DNA of 8,948 nt from NCBI GenBank assembly GCA_964519015.1, contig CAZFHZ010000129.1:1-8948 (forward strand), in the 5' to 3' direction. How positions within the stretch are numbered: position 1 is the stretch's first letter; each line of letters opens with the position of its first letter. Below are positions 1-6,100 of this stretch, piece after piece. The stretch is from CAZFHZ01 sp964519015. Its GTDB lineage: Bacteria; Blakebacterota; Blakebacteria; Blakebacterales; CAYUVJ01. Both the position numbers and the translations under genes were made by a program. Below the pieces are notes generated by a model that saw only the letters and a list, made by a program, of their open reading frames with translations, was not told the DNA's origin and did not search any database.

Positions 1-342
1 GTCTACCTGGTCACCTCTCTTCTTTACGTGCTGTTCGCCTGGTGGGCGGGGGCCGGCTCGACGGCGGGAGCGGAGTTGCCGGTGCCGGCCGGAGGCGGAC
101 CGGAGGAAGCGGCTCCCGTCTCCCCTGATCCCGAAAGGGCTCCGGAGAGTCGGATCGTACGTCGGGTGGCCGGGGTGGTGGCCCTGGCGGCGCTGGCGGC
201 CTGCCTCCTCCTGCCGCTTCAGGTTTGCCTGGCCGGCCTGCAGGGTTACGGGGAGCGGCTGGCCTCCTTCAAGGTCTGGCTGCTGCTGCCGACCGTCCTC
301 TACTTCGTCTCGGCCACCTTCTGGCGGCTCCGCGCCTCCTGA
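1..342 (+). CDS. C-terminal part of an unrecognised polytopic membrane protein (5' truncated)
   Basis: The reading frame is open from base 1 and stops with TGA at 340-342, so 113 residues are seen and the true start lies before the window. An internal GTG at 28 is in frame but falls inside a hydrophobic helix, so it is unlikely to be the start. Three hydrophobic stretches fit membrane helices: about residues 1-16 of the visible part, 54-79 and 91-109. Between the first two lies a loop of roughly 35 residues rich in Pro, Gly, Ala and Glu with no predicted structure. The tail is short and basic (WRLRAS). I do not recognise the family; a transporter or other inner-membrane protein is possible but unsupported. 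Its stop codon lies inside the left copy of a 21-base repeat also found at the end of the GH3 gene. Confidence 0.7.
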   Translation, partial: VYLVTSLLYVLFAWWAGAGSTAGAELPVPAGGGPEEAAPVSPDPERAPESRIVRRVAGVVALAALAACLLLPLQVCLAGLQGYGERLASFKVWLLLPTVLYFVSATFWRLRAS

Positions 343-354
343 TCAGAGCCGGCG
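334..354. repeat. Left copy of a 21-base direct repeat bracketing the accessory segment
   Basis: This copy begins GCCTCCTGATCAG and ends GCCGGCG. It matches 3303-3323 at 20 of 21 positions, the only difference being A347 against G3316. It covers the last two codons (Ala-Ser) and the stop codon of the upstream membrane-protein gene, then TCA and nine bases equivalent to the last codons of the GH3 gene read on the other strand. Similarity stops abruptly on both sides. It also supplies the right arm (346-351) of a 6-bp hairpin with 325-330. Confidence 0.75.
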
Positions 355-456
355 TCTGCTCAACCTCGTCCCGGTGACCCTGCTGGGAGCAGGGGAGGGG
401 GCCCGTGCGGGCACCCTGATACCGCTGGAAGAGCCCACCCCCTACCAGCAGCATCA

Positions 457-588
457 GAGGATCAAGTGGACAAGATCCTGCGGCATGTGGGCTGGCACCC
501 AGGGGAGCCGGCACCCGACCTGATCCGAGCGCCCCCTGCGATGCCCACGGCCATGCTGAAGGTTGCTGAATCCCCCCCGAAGATCTGA
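457..588 (+). pseudogene. Transposase C-terminal remnant (resembles IS91-type)
   Basis: A short open stretch ending at TGA 586-588 reads EDQVDKILRHVG followed by a Trp, Pro-rich tail of about 30 residues. IS91-type transposases characteristically end with a similar block (acidic-Asp-Pro, then KILRHLGL and a Pro/Ala-rich tail). No start codon, catalytic domain or zinc-binding region is found upstream, so this is a fragment and not a gene. The 343-456 stretch just before it shows no recognisable coding sequence in any frame. The assignment rests on a dozen residues recalled from family knowledge, so it is tentative. Confidence 0.4.
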
Positions 589-701
589 TTCCCTCCCCCC
601 GGCGATTATGACAGGAAGTGCTCCCCGGCTCGGGGTCTGCCCGATTGGACGGCTGAATCACCATCCACGGCTTGAATTCGGGCGTGAAGGTGGGATAATC
701 A
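585..701. repeat. Dispersed imperfect repeat, copy A
   Basis: This non-coding stretch aligns with 2382-2504. Shared blocks include ATGACAGGAAGTG (608-620 and 2401-2413), the following CCC-rich and GGCTCG block, GTCTGCCC, GCTGAATC, and near the end GCGTGAAGG with GGATAA. Copy A has a 3-base insertion before the core, and the middle section is shorter than in copy B. It directly follows the transposase remnant, so it may be the non-coding end of an insertion sequence. Confidence 0.65.
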
Positions 702-952
702 GTGCGGGATGACACTTGGCATCACAGAATCCGGGTCAAGCTCGTGGAGGGGAAAGCGCAACAGAGGTTTAGAGAAGGCTCACAGCCTCAGTCTCGGCGG
801 TTCATTGGGCAAGTCCTGGAATCGATCATCCTATTCACAATGAGCGGGGGCTCGGAATCCGGATGGTACCCGATGTGCAGGTGAACCTTCCCGTCTCGGT
901 GATGCGTAGAAAATGAAAACTCCATCCTGATGGGCAGACGAAAGGGAACCGG
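702..952. other. Gene-free stretch upstream of the DUF4097 gene
   Basis: Nothing recognisable is encoded here. A 60-codon open frame (702-884, GTG start) has no family resemblance, no ribosome binding site and biased composition, so I do not count it. The region must hold the promoter of the downstream DUF4097 gene, but I see only weak -35/-10 matches around 810-840 and do not assign one. Confidence 0.5.
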
Positions 953-2101
953 GTGATCAAGGACGCGGACAACACACTCAAGACGATGCTCATCTGGAGT
1001 CTGGGATGCGTTCTTCTCCCTTCCTCGGCCCTGGGTCAGGAGGTACACCGCCTCGAAGGGGATCGGGTGGCGGTATACAACCTGGCCGGGCGGGCTGAAG
1101 TCGTCCCCGGAACAGGTAATGACCTGGAGATCCAGCTTCGACGGGGGGGGCGCGATGCGTCCGACCTTCACGCGGATGTTATACACGTAGGTGGTACCGA
1201 AGCACTGGTGATCCACTATCCCGGTGACAGCATCGTCTATCCGGAGATGAACCGGGAATCGGCTACCAGCCAGAGGATCCGGAACGACGGCACCTTCTTC
1301 TCCGGAGCCAGCAACAGTGAGGGCAAGATGGTCCGTTTCTCGGGATCCGGGAGCGGAACGGAAGCTTGGGCGGATCTTCGCATCAGCGTACCCCGTGGGC
1401 GGAAACTGTCTCTCTACCTGGTTGTCGGAGATGCCGTCGTGCAAAGCATGGAGGGGGATCTTCATGCGGATATGGGCTGCGGAATCCTGAAGGTACATGA
1501 GAGTCGGGGAAACCTGGAGGTGGATCTCGGTTCCGGCAACCTCGAGATTCGGAACAGCCAGGGGAATCTGGAGGTGGATATCGGAACCGGGGAGGTGGAC
1601 CTTGACGGATTCGGGGGTAATGTCAACGTGCGGTCCGGCTCGGGGAATGTGAGCATCCTCGGCATTACCGGCGGTGAATTGGAGGTGGGCGTGGGGTCGG
1701 GTCGGATCCAGGGAAGGAACATCGCGCTGTTGAGTGTCTTGAGAATCAACACCGGTTCCGGCGAGGTGGTCTTATCGGGGATTGCCGCACCTGACATCCG
1801 TGCCAGTTCCGGAACCCGCGTGAGCCTCGAGATCGTGAAGGATGTCGACGAGTTGGTGGTGAGCGCGGGCCCCGGCGGGGTGGATCTCCATCTTCCCGAC
1901 GCTCTGGGAGCGGAAATCGAAGTCGATACTGAGAGCGGCATCGTTGAGGCGGACTTCCCGCTGCGGGAAGAGAACCGGCCGGGAAATCGGCACCACTACC
2001 GAGGTGCATTGGGAAACGCACAAGGGAGAATCAGACTGGTGACCGACTCCGGTGGAATCCGCATCGCGGTGGCGAGGCGGTCCATGAGTTGGTCAAGGTA
2101 A
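953..2101 (+). CDS. Exported DUF4097-family beta-strand-repeat protein
   Basis: The 382-residue product has an N-terminal export signal (hydrophobic core about residues 12-27, likely cleavage after ALG at 28). Most of the rest is beta-solenoid-like with repeating Gly-Ser/Thr-Gly turns: GNLEVDLGSG, GNLEVDIGTG, NVRSGSG, VGVGSGRI, INTGSGEV, about residues 186-272. It ends with GRIRLVTDSGGIRI, the usual closing strand of the DUF4097 family. The family is widespread, often in operons with anti-sigma-like genes; its function is unknown and probably structural or adhesive at the cell surface. The GTG start has AAGGGAA at 942-948 as a plausible ribosome site. ATG at 986 is an alternative, but it would drop the only charged residues ahead of the signal. 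No sigma or anti-sigma gene lies beside it, and insertion-sequence debris flanks it on both sides, so it stands alone inside the accessory segment. Confidence 0.85.
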   Translation: MIKDADNTLKTMLIWSLGCVLLPSSALGQEVHRLEGDRVAVYNLAGRAEVVPGTGNDLEIQLRRGGRDASDLHADVIHVGGTEALVIHYPGDSIVYPEMNRESATSQRIRNDGTFFSGASNSEGKMVRFSGSGSGTEAWADLRISVPRGRKLSLYLVVGDAVVQSMEGDLHADMGCGILKVHESRGNLEVDLGSGNLEIRNSQGNLEVDIGTGEVDLDGFGGNVNVRSGSGNVSILGITGGELEVGVGSGRIQGRNIALLSVLRINTGSGEVVLSGIAAPDIRASSGTRVSLEIVKDVDELVVSAGPGGVDLHLPDALGAEIEVDTESGIVEADFPLREENRPGNRHHYRGALGNAQGRIRLVTDSGGIRIAVARRSMSWSR

Positions 2102-2140
2102 CCGAGTCCGTCTCTGGACGAAGAATGAGAGTGCGGCCGG

Positions 2141-2284
2141 GCGGCGAATGATGAGGCGCCGGCTCAACGGCGGATCGTGATCGCGCCCCTGAGGCGGGAC
2201 GGATCCATGGCCTTGTCGCCCCTCAACATCAAGGGCAGGTCCTACCGCCTAAGAGACCTCGATCGGATGCTGAAGGCGGGCTGA
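2141..2284 (+). pseudogene. Probable IS21 IstB-like C-terminal remnant
   Basis: A short open frame, closed upstream by a TGA at 2126-2128 and ending at TGA 2282-2284, contains NIKGRSYRLRDLDRMLK near its end. IS21-family IstB ATPases commonly finish with a similar block (a Gly, Ser-Tyr-Arg-Leu core shortly before the C-terminus). None of the Walker motifs is present, so only the last few dozen codons survive. Tandem repeats just downstream (2328-2377) fit the repeated termini typical of IS21 elements. The identification is from a short motif and remains tentative; it could also be an unrelated small ORF beginning at GTG 2177 or ATG 2207. Confidence 0.35.
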
Positions 2285-2327
2285 GAAAAGAGGACAAGCG
2301 AAGAACAGGCGAAACCGGGAACGAGAG

Positions 2328-2377
2328 GGTCGTAAGACTGTGCGACTCCTAAGGTCGTGAGACTTGCCGACTCTTGA
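2328..2377. repeat. Tandem pair of 25-base units
   Basis: Unit 1 (2328-2352) and unit 2 (2353-2377) start GGTCGT and share AGACT and CGACTC, matching at 19 of 25 positions with no gap. They lie just after the IstB-like remnant. IS21-family ends carry multiple short repeats that bind transposase, so this may be a relic element terminus. Confidence 0.5.
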
Positions 2378-2381
2378 CACA

Positions 2382-2504
2382 TAATCCCCTTCCCCCAGCG
2401 ATGACAGGAAGTGCCCCCTGGCTCGAAGTCTGCCCGGTCGGGCAGCTGAATCGGATCAGGAGCCGGATCAGGAGCGTGCGTCAGAGCGTGAAGGGTGGAT
2501 AACG
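2382..2504. repeat. Dispersed imperfect repeat, copy B
   Basis: This is the partner of copy A at 585-701, with the same order of conserved blocks (ATGACAGGAAGTG at 2401-2413, GTCTGCCC, GCTGAATC, then GCGTGAAGG and GGATAA). It contains an extra perfect tandem duplication of the 12-mer CGGATCAGGAGC at 2452-2475 that copy A lacks. Both copies follow transposase-like debris on the same strand. Confidence 0.65.
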
Positions 2505-2530
2505 AGCTTGATCGGCAGCCCCACGATACC

Positions 2531-2547
2531 GCGGTGGGGGCCACCGC
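2531..2547. terminator. GC-rich hairpin without T-tract
   Basis: GCGGTGG (2531-2537) pairs with CCACCGC (2541-2547) around a GGG loop. An overlapping alternative pairs CCCCAC (2519-2524) with GTGGGG (2534-2539). No run of T follows, so termination is only a possibility; it might insulate the toxin-antitoxin promoter downstream. The remaining bases between the hairpin and the promoter (2548-2590) hold nothing recognisable. Confidence 0.25.
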
Positions 2548-2591
2548 CGCCGGGCGCTGCCGGTGCGGAGGTAGGGAGCAATCCCCAACAC

Positions 2592-2630
2592 TGTTGACAT
2601 CATGACAACATAACTTACATTATGATGTCA
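2592..2630 (+). promoter_or_regulatory. vapBC promoter with overlapping palindromic operator; leaderless start
   Basis: A consensus -35 TTGACA (2594-2599) is followed after 16 bases by TACATT (2616-2621) as -10, placing the transcription start at about the ATG at 2630. There is no Shine-Dalgarno sequence, so a leaderless message is likely. A 19-base near-palindrome, TGTTGACATCATGACAACA (2592-2610, one mismatched pair), covers the -35. In addition TGACATCAT (2595-2603) recurs inverted as ATGATGTCA (2622-2630), over the start codon. RHH antitoxins bind such repeated half-sites, which fits autoregulation by the antitoxin-toxin complex. Confidence 0.65.
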
Positions 2631-2884
2631 TGAAGCGCACCCAGATCCAATTCACTGATGAGCAGGCCCGTCGCCTGCACGATGTGGCTGAACAGGAAGG
2701 ACGCTCCGTATCAGACGTGGTCCGCGAGAGCGTCAGCGAGTATCTGAAACATCGTGCCGAGGTGGACCGCGAGGAACTAAAGCGGCGAGCCCTGGCCGTG
2801 GTCGGGAAATACCGGTCGGACACCCGAGATGTCGCTGAGGAGCACGACCACTATCTGGATGAAGCCTATGGAGCCGGTCGGTGA
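2630..2884 (+). CDS. vapB: Ribbon-helix-helix antitoxin of a VapBC-type pair
   Basis: The 84-residue protein has a CopG-type ribbon-helix-helix N-terminus: strand KRTQIQFT (2-9), helix about 10-22, turn EGRS, second helix about 27-41. The linker is basic and charged. The C-terminus carries an acidic/aromatic tail, DVAEEHDHYLDEAYG (67-81), the part that in such antitoxins lies in the PIN toxin's active-site groove. It should bind its own promoter as a dimer and neutralise the downstream toxin. ATG 2630 is the only start available, because an in-frame TGA lies at 2603-2605 and no other start codon intervenes. The stop overlaps the toxin start (GTGA), implying translational coupling. The family call is strong; the vapB symbol is by function and context. 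Confidence 0.9.
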   Translation: MKRTQIQFTDEQARRLHDVAEQEGRSVSDVVRESVSEYLKHRAEVDREELKRRALAVVGKYRSDTRDVAEEHDHYLDEAYGAGR

Positions 2885-3285
2885 CGGTCTTCGTCGACAC
2901 CTCCGCGCTCTACGCCCTGCTTGATGCCGGCCAGGACCGCCACCGCGCGGTATCGGACGCCTGGGAAGGGCTACTGGCGGGTACGGACACACTCTTGACC
3001 ACGAACTACGTCCTTCTCGAGACGGTCACGCTGGTACAGCACAGACTCGGCATGGAGGCAGTACGCGACCTCGTCCAGGACATCCTCCCTGTTCTTGGGA
3101 TTATCTGGATCGGTGAAGACGCGCACGCCGCGGCTCTTTCGGCTCTGCTGGCGACCGACCGGCGACGTCTCAGCCTGGTGGATTGCGCAAGCTTCGAGGT
3201 CATGCGGCGCACGGGGATACGGATCGCTTTCGCGCTGGATGCCGACTTCGCCGGCATGGGATTCGAGGTCCTGCCAAGCCTATAG
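2881..3285 (+). CDS. vapC: PIN-domain ribonuclease toxin (VapC family)
   Basis: The 134-residue product is a full-length PIN domain, a Mg2+-dependent endoribonuclease fold that usually cleaves tRNA or rRNA. The acidic metal-binding residues are all visible: D6 in FVDTSAL, E47 in NYVLLET, D101 in LVDCASF, and D120/D122 in ALDADFAGMGF. The toxin therefore looks catalytically intact. It starts with GTG within the antitoxin stop (four-base overlap), the normal arrangement for co-translated pairs. The gene ends 17 bases before the right copy of the 21-base repeat, making it the outermost cargo of the accessory segment. A stem-loop lies just after its stop. Toxin-antitoxin pairs commonly stabilise mobile segments, which fits this location. 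Confidence 0.92.
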   Translation: MTVFVDTSALYALLDAGQDRHRAVSDAWEGLLAGTDTLLTTNYVLLETVTLVQHRLGMEAVRDLVQDILPVLGIIWIGEDAHAAALSALLATDRRRLSLVDCASFEVMRRTGIRIAFALDADFAGMGFEVLPSL

Positions 3286-3287
3286 CA

Positions 3288-3321
3288 CCGGCCCTGAACT
3301 CTGCCTCCTGATCAGGGCCGG
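3288..3321. terminator. Hairpin between convergent vapC and GH3 genes
   Basis: CCGGCCCTGA (3288-3297) pairs perfectly with TCAGGGCCGG (3312-3321), a 10-bp GC-rich stem with a 14-base loop. It lies 2 bases after the vapC stop and its right arm includes the GH3 stop codon (TCA 3312-3314 on this strand), so it could serve both convergent genes. No T-tract follows on either side, so efficiency as an intrinsic terminator is uncertain. Confidence 0.5.
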
Positions 3322-3323
3322 CG
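3303..3323. repeat. Right copy of the 21-base direct repeat
   Basis: This copy matches 334-354 except G3316 for A347. It holds the GH3 stop codon and its last three codons (Arg-Arg-Pro) on the minus strand. On the plus strand its GCC TCC TGA duplicates the Ala-Ser-stop end of the membrane-protein gene at 334-342, although no such gene leads into it here. Confidence 0.75.
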
Positions 3324-5999
3324 CCCCCCGGGGGCAGTGATCTCGAAACTCCCGCGCAGCCGGATGTCCCCCGAGGAGGCCCCCACCATCACCTCGATCG
3401 TCCCCGGTTCCACCAGCGGTCGTAGGTCGGTGCCGGGGAAGGCGAGCTGACCGGGGGTGAGCTCGAAGAGGACCTCCCGGGTCTCGCCGGGCTGCAGGTG
3501 GATCCGCCGGAAGCCCTTCAGCTCCAGGACGGGCCGGGCGACGCAGGCCACCGGGTCGTGCAGGTAGAGCTGGACGACCTCATCTCCAGCGGCGCTCCCC
3601 GTGTTGGTGACCTCCAGGCCGATCCGGACGGTGCCGCCGGGGGGGATGCGGTCGGGTGTGACGCGCAGGCCAGCGTATTTGAACGTCGTGTAACTCAATC
3701 CGTGTCCGAAGAGGAAGAGGGGCCGGCCGGTCAGGTCCACGTAATCGTAACCCCGGCCGGTCGGCTTGTGGTTGTAGTAGAGCGGGAGCTGGGCCGACGA
3801 CCTCGGCCAGGTGATGGGGAGCCGTCCGGCCGGATTGACGTCACCGAAGAGTACGTCCGCGACCGCATGCCCCCCTTCCTCCCCCGCGTACCACGCCTGC
3901 AGGACGGCCGGGACCTGGTCCCCCCAGTCCGACATCGTCACCGCGCTGCCGGTCTGGAGCACTACCACCGTCGGCACCCCGGTGGCGGCGACGGCCCGGA
4001 TGAGCGCCTCTTCCTCGTCCGGCAGGTCAAGGCGGGCCCGGTCCTGGCCCTCCCCTTCAGTGACGCCCACCACGAGGACCGCGGCGCCGGCGCCCCGGAC
4101 CGCGGCCAGGGCCTCATCCAGCAATTCACTGGAGGCCTGGGGGCTCTTCCAGCCCAGGGCGGCGTAGGCGCCGCCGCCGTTCTCATAGAACTCCAGCTTC
4201 AGCCGGTAGGCGCGCCCGGCCTCCAGGGGGACCGTGACGAAGTCGGTGGCCGGGGCACGGTCGCGCCAGAACTCGGAGAGGAGCCGGTCGTCGAGCCAGA
4301 AGCGGTAGCCGTCGTCGGTGGTGATGCTCAACTCCACCGGTCCCGAGATGTCGGGGATGAAGAGGCCGGTCCAGCGCACGGAGAACCGGTCGGCCCCGAT
4401 CCGCCGGTCGGGGGAGCCGCCTCCCCAGTCGAAGTCGATCTGCGGGTCGGTCCGGACCAGGGCGGGGGAACCAGCCAGCGTCATGTTGTCGAAGTACTCG
4501 GCCTTCAGTCCGTTCTCCCGGCCGGGAGTCGAGCCGGGGAAGAGACAGCGGGCGGGGATGGCCGGATGCCCGCCCCGTTCGAGGCGGGCCCCCTCAGCGT
4601 AGCGGACCTCGATCCCACGTCCCAGTTTCTCCCGGATCCCCTGGAGCACGCTCACCAGCGGCACGTCGCCGCCGCTGTAGCCGCCCAGCCGCACCCGGTC
4701 GGCCAGGGGCCCCAGCACCGCGACCGCCCGCAGATCCTTGGAGAGGGGGAGGACACGCCCCTCGTTCTTCAGGAGTACGATCGCTTCCCGGGCCGCCTCC
4801 CGGGCCAGGGCCCGGTGCTCGGCCGAGTCGTTGACCCGTTCCGCTATGTCCGGATCCACGTAGGGGTCCTCGAAGAGCCCGAGTCCGAACTTCACGCCCA
4901 GCACCCGCCGGACCGCCGTGTCGAGCACGGACTCGGCGACCAATCCTGTGCGCACCGCCTCCAGCAGCGGCTCGCCGTAGACGTAGATGTTCGGCAGTTC
5001 CACGTCGAGGCCGGCGCTCAGGGCCTGGGCCGCCGTCTCCTCCAGTGTGGCCGCCGTGTGGTGCAGGCTCATGATGCCGCCCACCGAGCCGTAGTCAGAG
5101 ACCGTGAAGCCTGTGAAGCCCCATTCCTCCCGCAGCATGTGCGTCAACAGGAAGCGACTGGCCGAGCAGGGGGTTCCGTCGTAGGAGTTGTAGGCGGCCA
5201 TGACCGAGCGCGAGCCGGCCTCCTGGAAGCAGGCCTTGAAGGCGGGGAAGTAGATCTCGCGCATCAGCCGCTCGGAGAAGTGGACGGGATTGGAGTCGCG
5301 CCCCCCGTCCCCGATGTTGGCCACGAAGTGCTTGGGGGTGGTGACGACGCCGAGCCCCTCGATGGTGCGGCAGAAAGCCACCGCCATCCGGGAGGTGAGC
5401 CAGGGGTCCTCGCCGTAGGTCTCCTCGACCCGTCCCCAGCGCACGTCGCGGGCGATGTTGATGGTGGGGGAGAGGACCTGCCGGATCCCCCGGCTGCGGG
5501 TCTCCTCCCCGATCACGGCGGCCACCCGCCCCATCAGCTCGACGTCCCAGGTGGCGGCCAGTCCGATCGCCTGCGGGAAGCTGGTCCCCCCCCGGCCCAC
5601 GAGGCCGTGGAGGGCCTCGTCGTGCATCAGCACGGGGATCCCCAGGCGGGTCTCCTCCATGAACCGCCGCTGGAGGGCGTTCATCCGCTCGGCGGACTCC
5701 CGCGGGGAGTAGGCCCGGAGGAAAGTGCCGACCCCTCCCAGGGTGCTCTCCAGATAAGGTTCCCATGACTCCGGCTCGGAGATGATGCACTGCAGCTGCG
5801 CCACCTTCTCCTCGAGCGTCATCCGTTGCAGCAGGTCCTCGACGCGCTGCGCGGCCGGCCGGGAGGCGTCCCGATAAAGGGGTGCGCCCTGCGGCCTCCG
5901 GCCCGGCGGCGCGGCGTCCGGGAGGAGAACCAGGAGCGGGACGATCACGACCGAGAAGAGGAGGGTCGTGATGCGGGACGGACGGCGGAGGATGGGCAT
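3312..5999 (-). CDS. Exported GH3-family beta-glycosidase with PA14 insert and Fn3-like C-terminus
   Basis: The 895-residue enzyme starts with a signal peptide (basic RRPSR, hydrophobic core about 12-27), so it acts in the periplasm or outside the cell. The GH3 TIM-barrel spans about 55-385 with KHF (223-225), GRDSN (233-237), MAAYN (267-271) and the nucleophile D302 in SDYGS. The second alpha/beta domain (about 402-735) is split by a PA14 carbohydrate-binding domain (about 497-620: AEYFD, TTDDGYRFWLDD, EFYENGG). The likely acid/base is E650 in GEGQDR, just after the insert. An Fn3-like domain follows (VTNTGSAAGDEVVQLYLHDP, 797-816). GH3 enzymes of this layout remove terminal beta-linked sugars, most often glucose or xylose; the exact substrate cannot be read. 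GGAG lies 8 bases before the ATG. The neighbouring rhamnose operon suggests rhamnose-bearing glycans or glycosides, by context only. Confidence 0.93.
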   Translation of the reverse strand: MPILRRPSRITTLLFSVVIVPLLVLLPDAAPPGRRPQGAPLYRDASRPAAQRVEDLLQRMTLEEKVAQLQCIISEPESWEPYLESTLGGVGTFLRAYSPRESAERMNALQRRFMEETRLGIPVLMHDEALHGLVGRGGTSFPQAIGLAATWDVELMGRVAAVIGEETRSRGIRQVLSPTINIARDVRWGRVEETYGEDPWLTSRMAVAFCRTIEGLGVVTTPKHFVANIGDGGRDSNPVHFSERLMREIYFPAFKACFQEAGSRSVMAAYNSYDGTPCSASRFLLTHMLREEWGFTGFTVSDYGSVGGIMSLHHTAATLEETAAQALSAGLDVELPNIYVYGEPLLEAVRTGLVAESVLDTAVRRVLGVKFGLGLFEDPYVDPDIAERVNDSAEHRALAREAAREAIVLLKNEGRVLPLSKDLRAVAVLGPLADRVRLGGYSGGDVPLVSVLQGIREKLGRGIEVRYAEGARLERGGHPAIPARCLFPGSTPGRENGLKAEYFDNMTLAGSPALVRTDPQIDFDWGGGSPDRRIGADRFSVRWTGLFIPDISGPVELSITTDDGYRFWLDDRLLSEFWRDRAPATDFVTVPLEAGRAYRLKLEFYENGGGAYAALGWKSPQASSELLDEALAAVRGAGAAVLVVGVTEGEGQDRARLDLPDEEEALIRAVAATGVPTVVVLQTGSAVTMSDWGDQVPAVLQAWYAGEEGGHAVADVLFGDVNPAGRLPITWPRSSAQLPLYYNHKPTGRGYDYVDLTGRPLFLFGHGLSYTTFKYAGLRVTPDRIPPGGTVRIGLEVTNTGSAAGDEVVQLYLHDPVACVARPVLELKGFRRIHLQPGETREVLFELTPGQLAFPGTDLRPLVEPGTIEVMVGASSGDIRLRGSFEITAPGGRRP

Positions 6000-6100
6000 G
6001 GCCTCGGCTCCGGTTCGGCGGGAGATGTGTCGGGGCGGAAATGGCCGGTCAGATGCTCCGGTGCGCTCCCAATCTTAGCGCCTCTTCAGATGAATTCCTC

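Larger units (their letters stand above)
343..3302. mobile_element. Accessory segment (putative insertion) between 21-base direct repeats
   Basis: The segment between the two 21-base repeat copies holds insertion-sequence debris, a lone DUF4097 gene and a toxin-antitoxin pair. Its bases look less GC-rich than the flanking membrane-protein and GH3 genes. No integrase or intact transposase is present, so any machinery that moved it is lost or acted in trans. A sensible reading is an insertion at the junction of two convergent genes. An alternative is stepwise accumulation of insertion sequences followed by recombination. The boundaries are visible in the sequence; the mechanism is inferred. Confidence 0.5.

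Noticed and set aside
269..715. A 148-codon minus-strand open frame sharing a short peptide block with a minus-strand frame at 2242-2544.
   Set aside because: The similarity comes from the dispersed DNA repeat (copies A and B) read in the same frame. The frames diverge outside the repeat and overlap other features, so this is repeat DNA and not a protein family.
702..884. A 60-codon plus-strand open frame with GTG start.
   Set aside because: It has no ribosome binding site, no recognisable motif and sits in debris after the repeat.
788..1498. A 236-codon minus-strand open frame opposite the DUF4097 gene.
   Set aside because: The plus strand encodes a signal peptide and clear DUF4097 repeats; the antisense product shows no family features.
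2328..2475. Possible CRISPR-like array because of short repeats.
   Set aside because: There are only two adjacent copies of each unit with no spacers, and no cas gene is present.
3498..5768. A 756-codon plus-strand open frame antisense to the GH3 gene.
   Set aside because: It is low-complexity, rich in Gly, Pro, Arg, His and Asp, without any domain, and is explained as a shadow of a GC-rich gene. The opposite strand carries all GH3 motifs.
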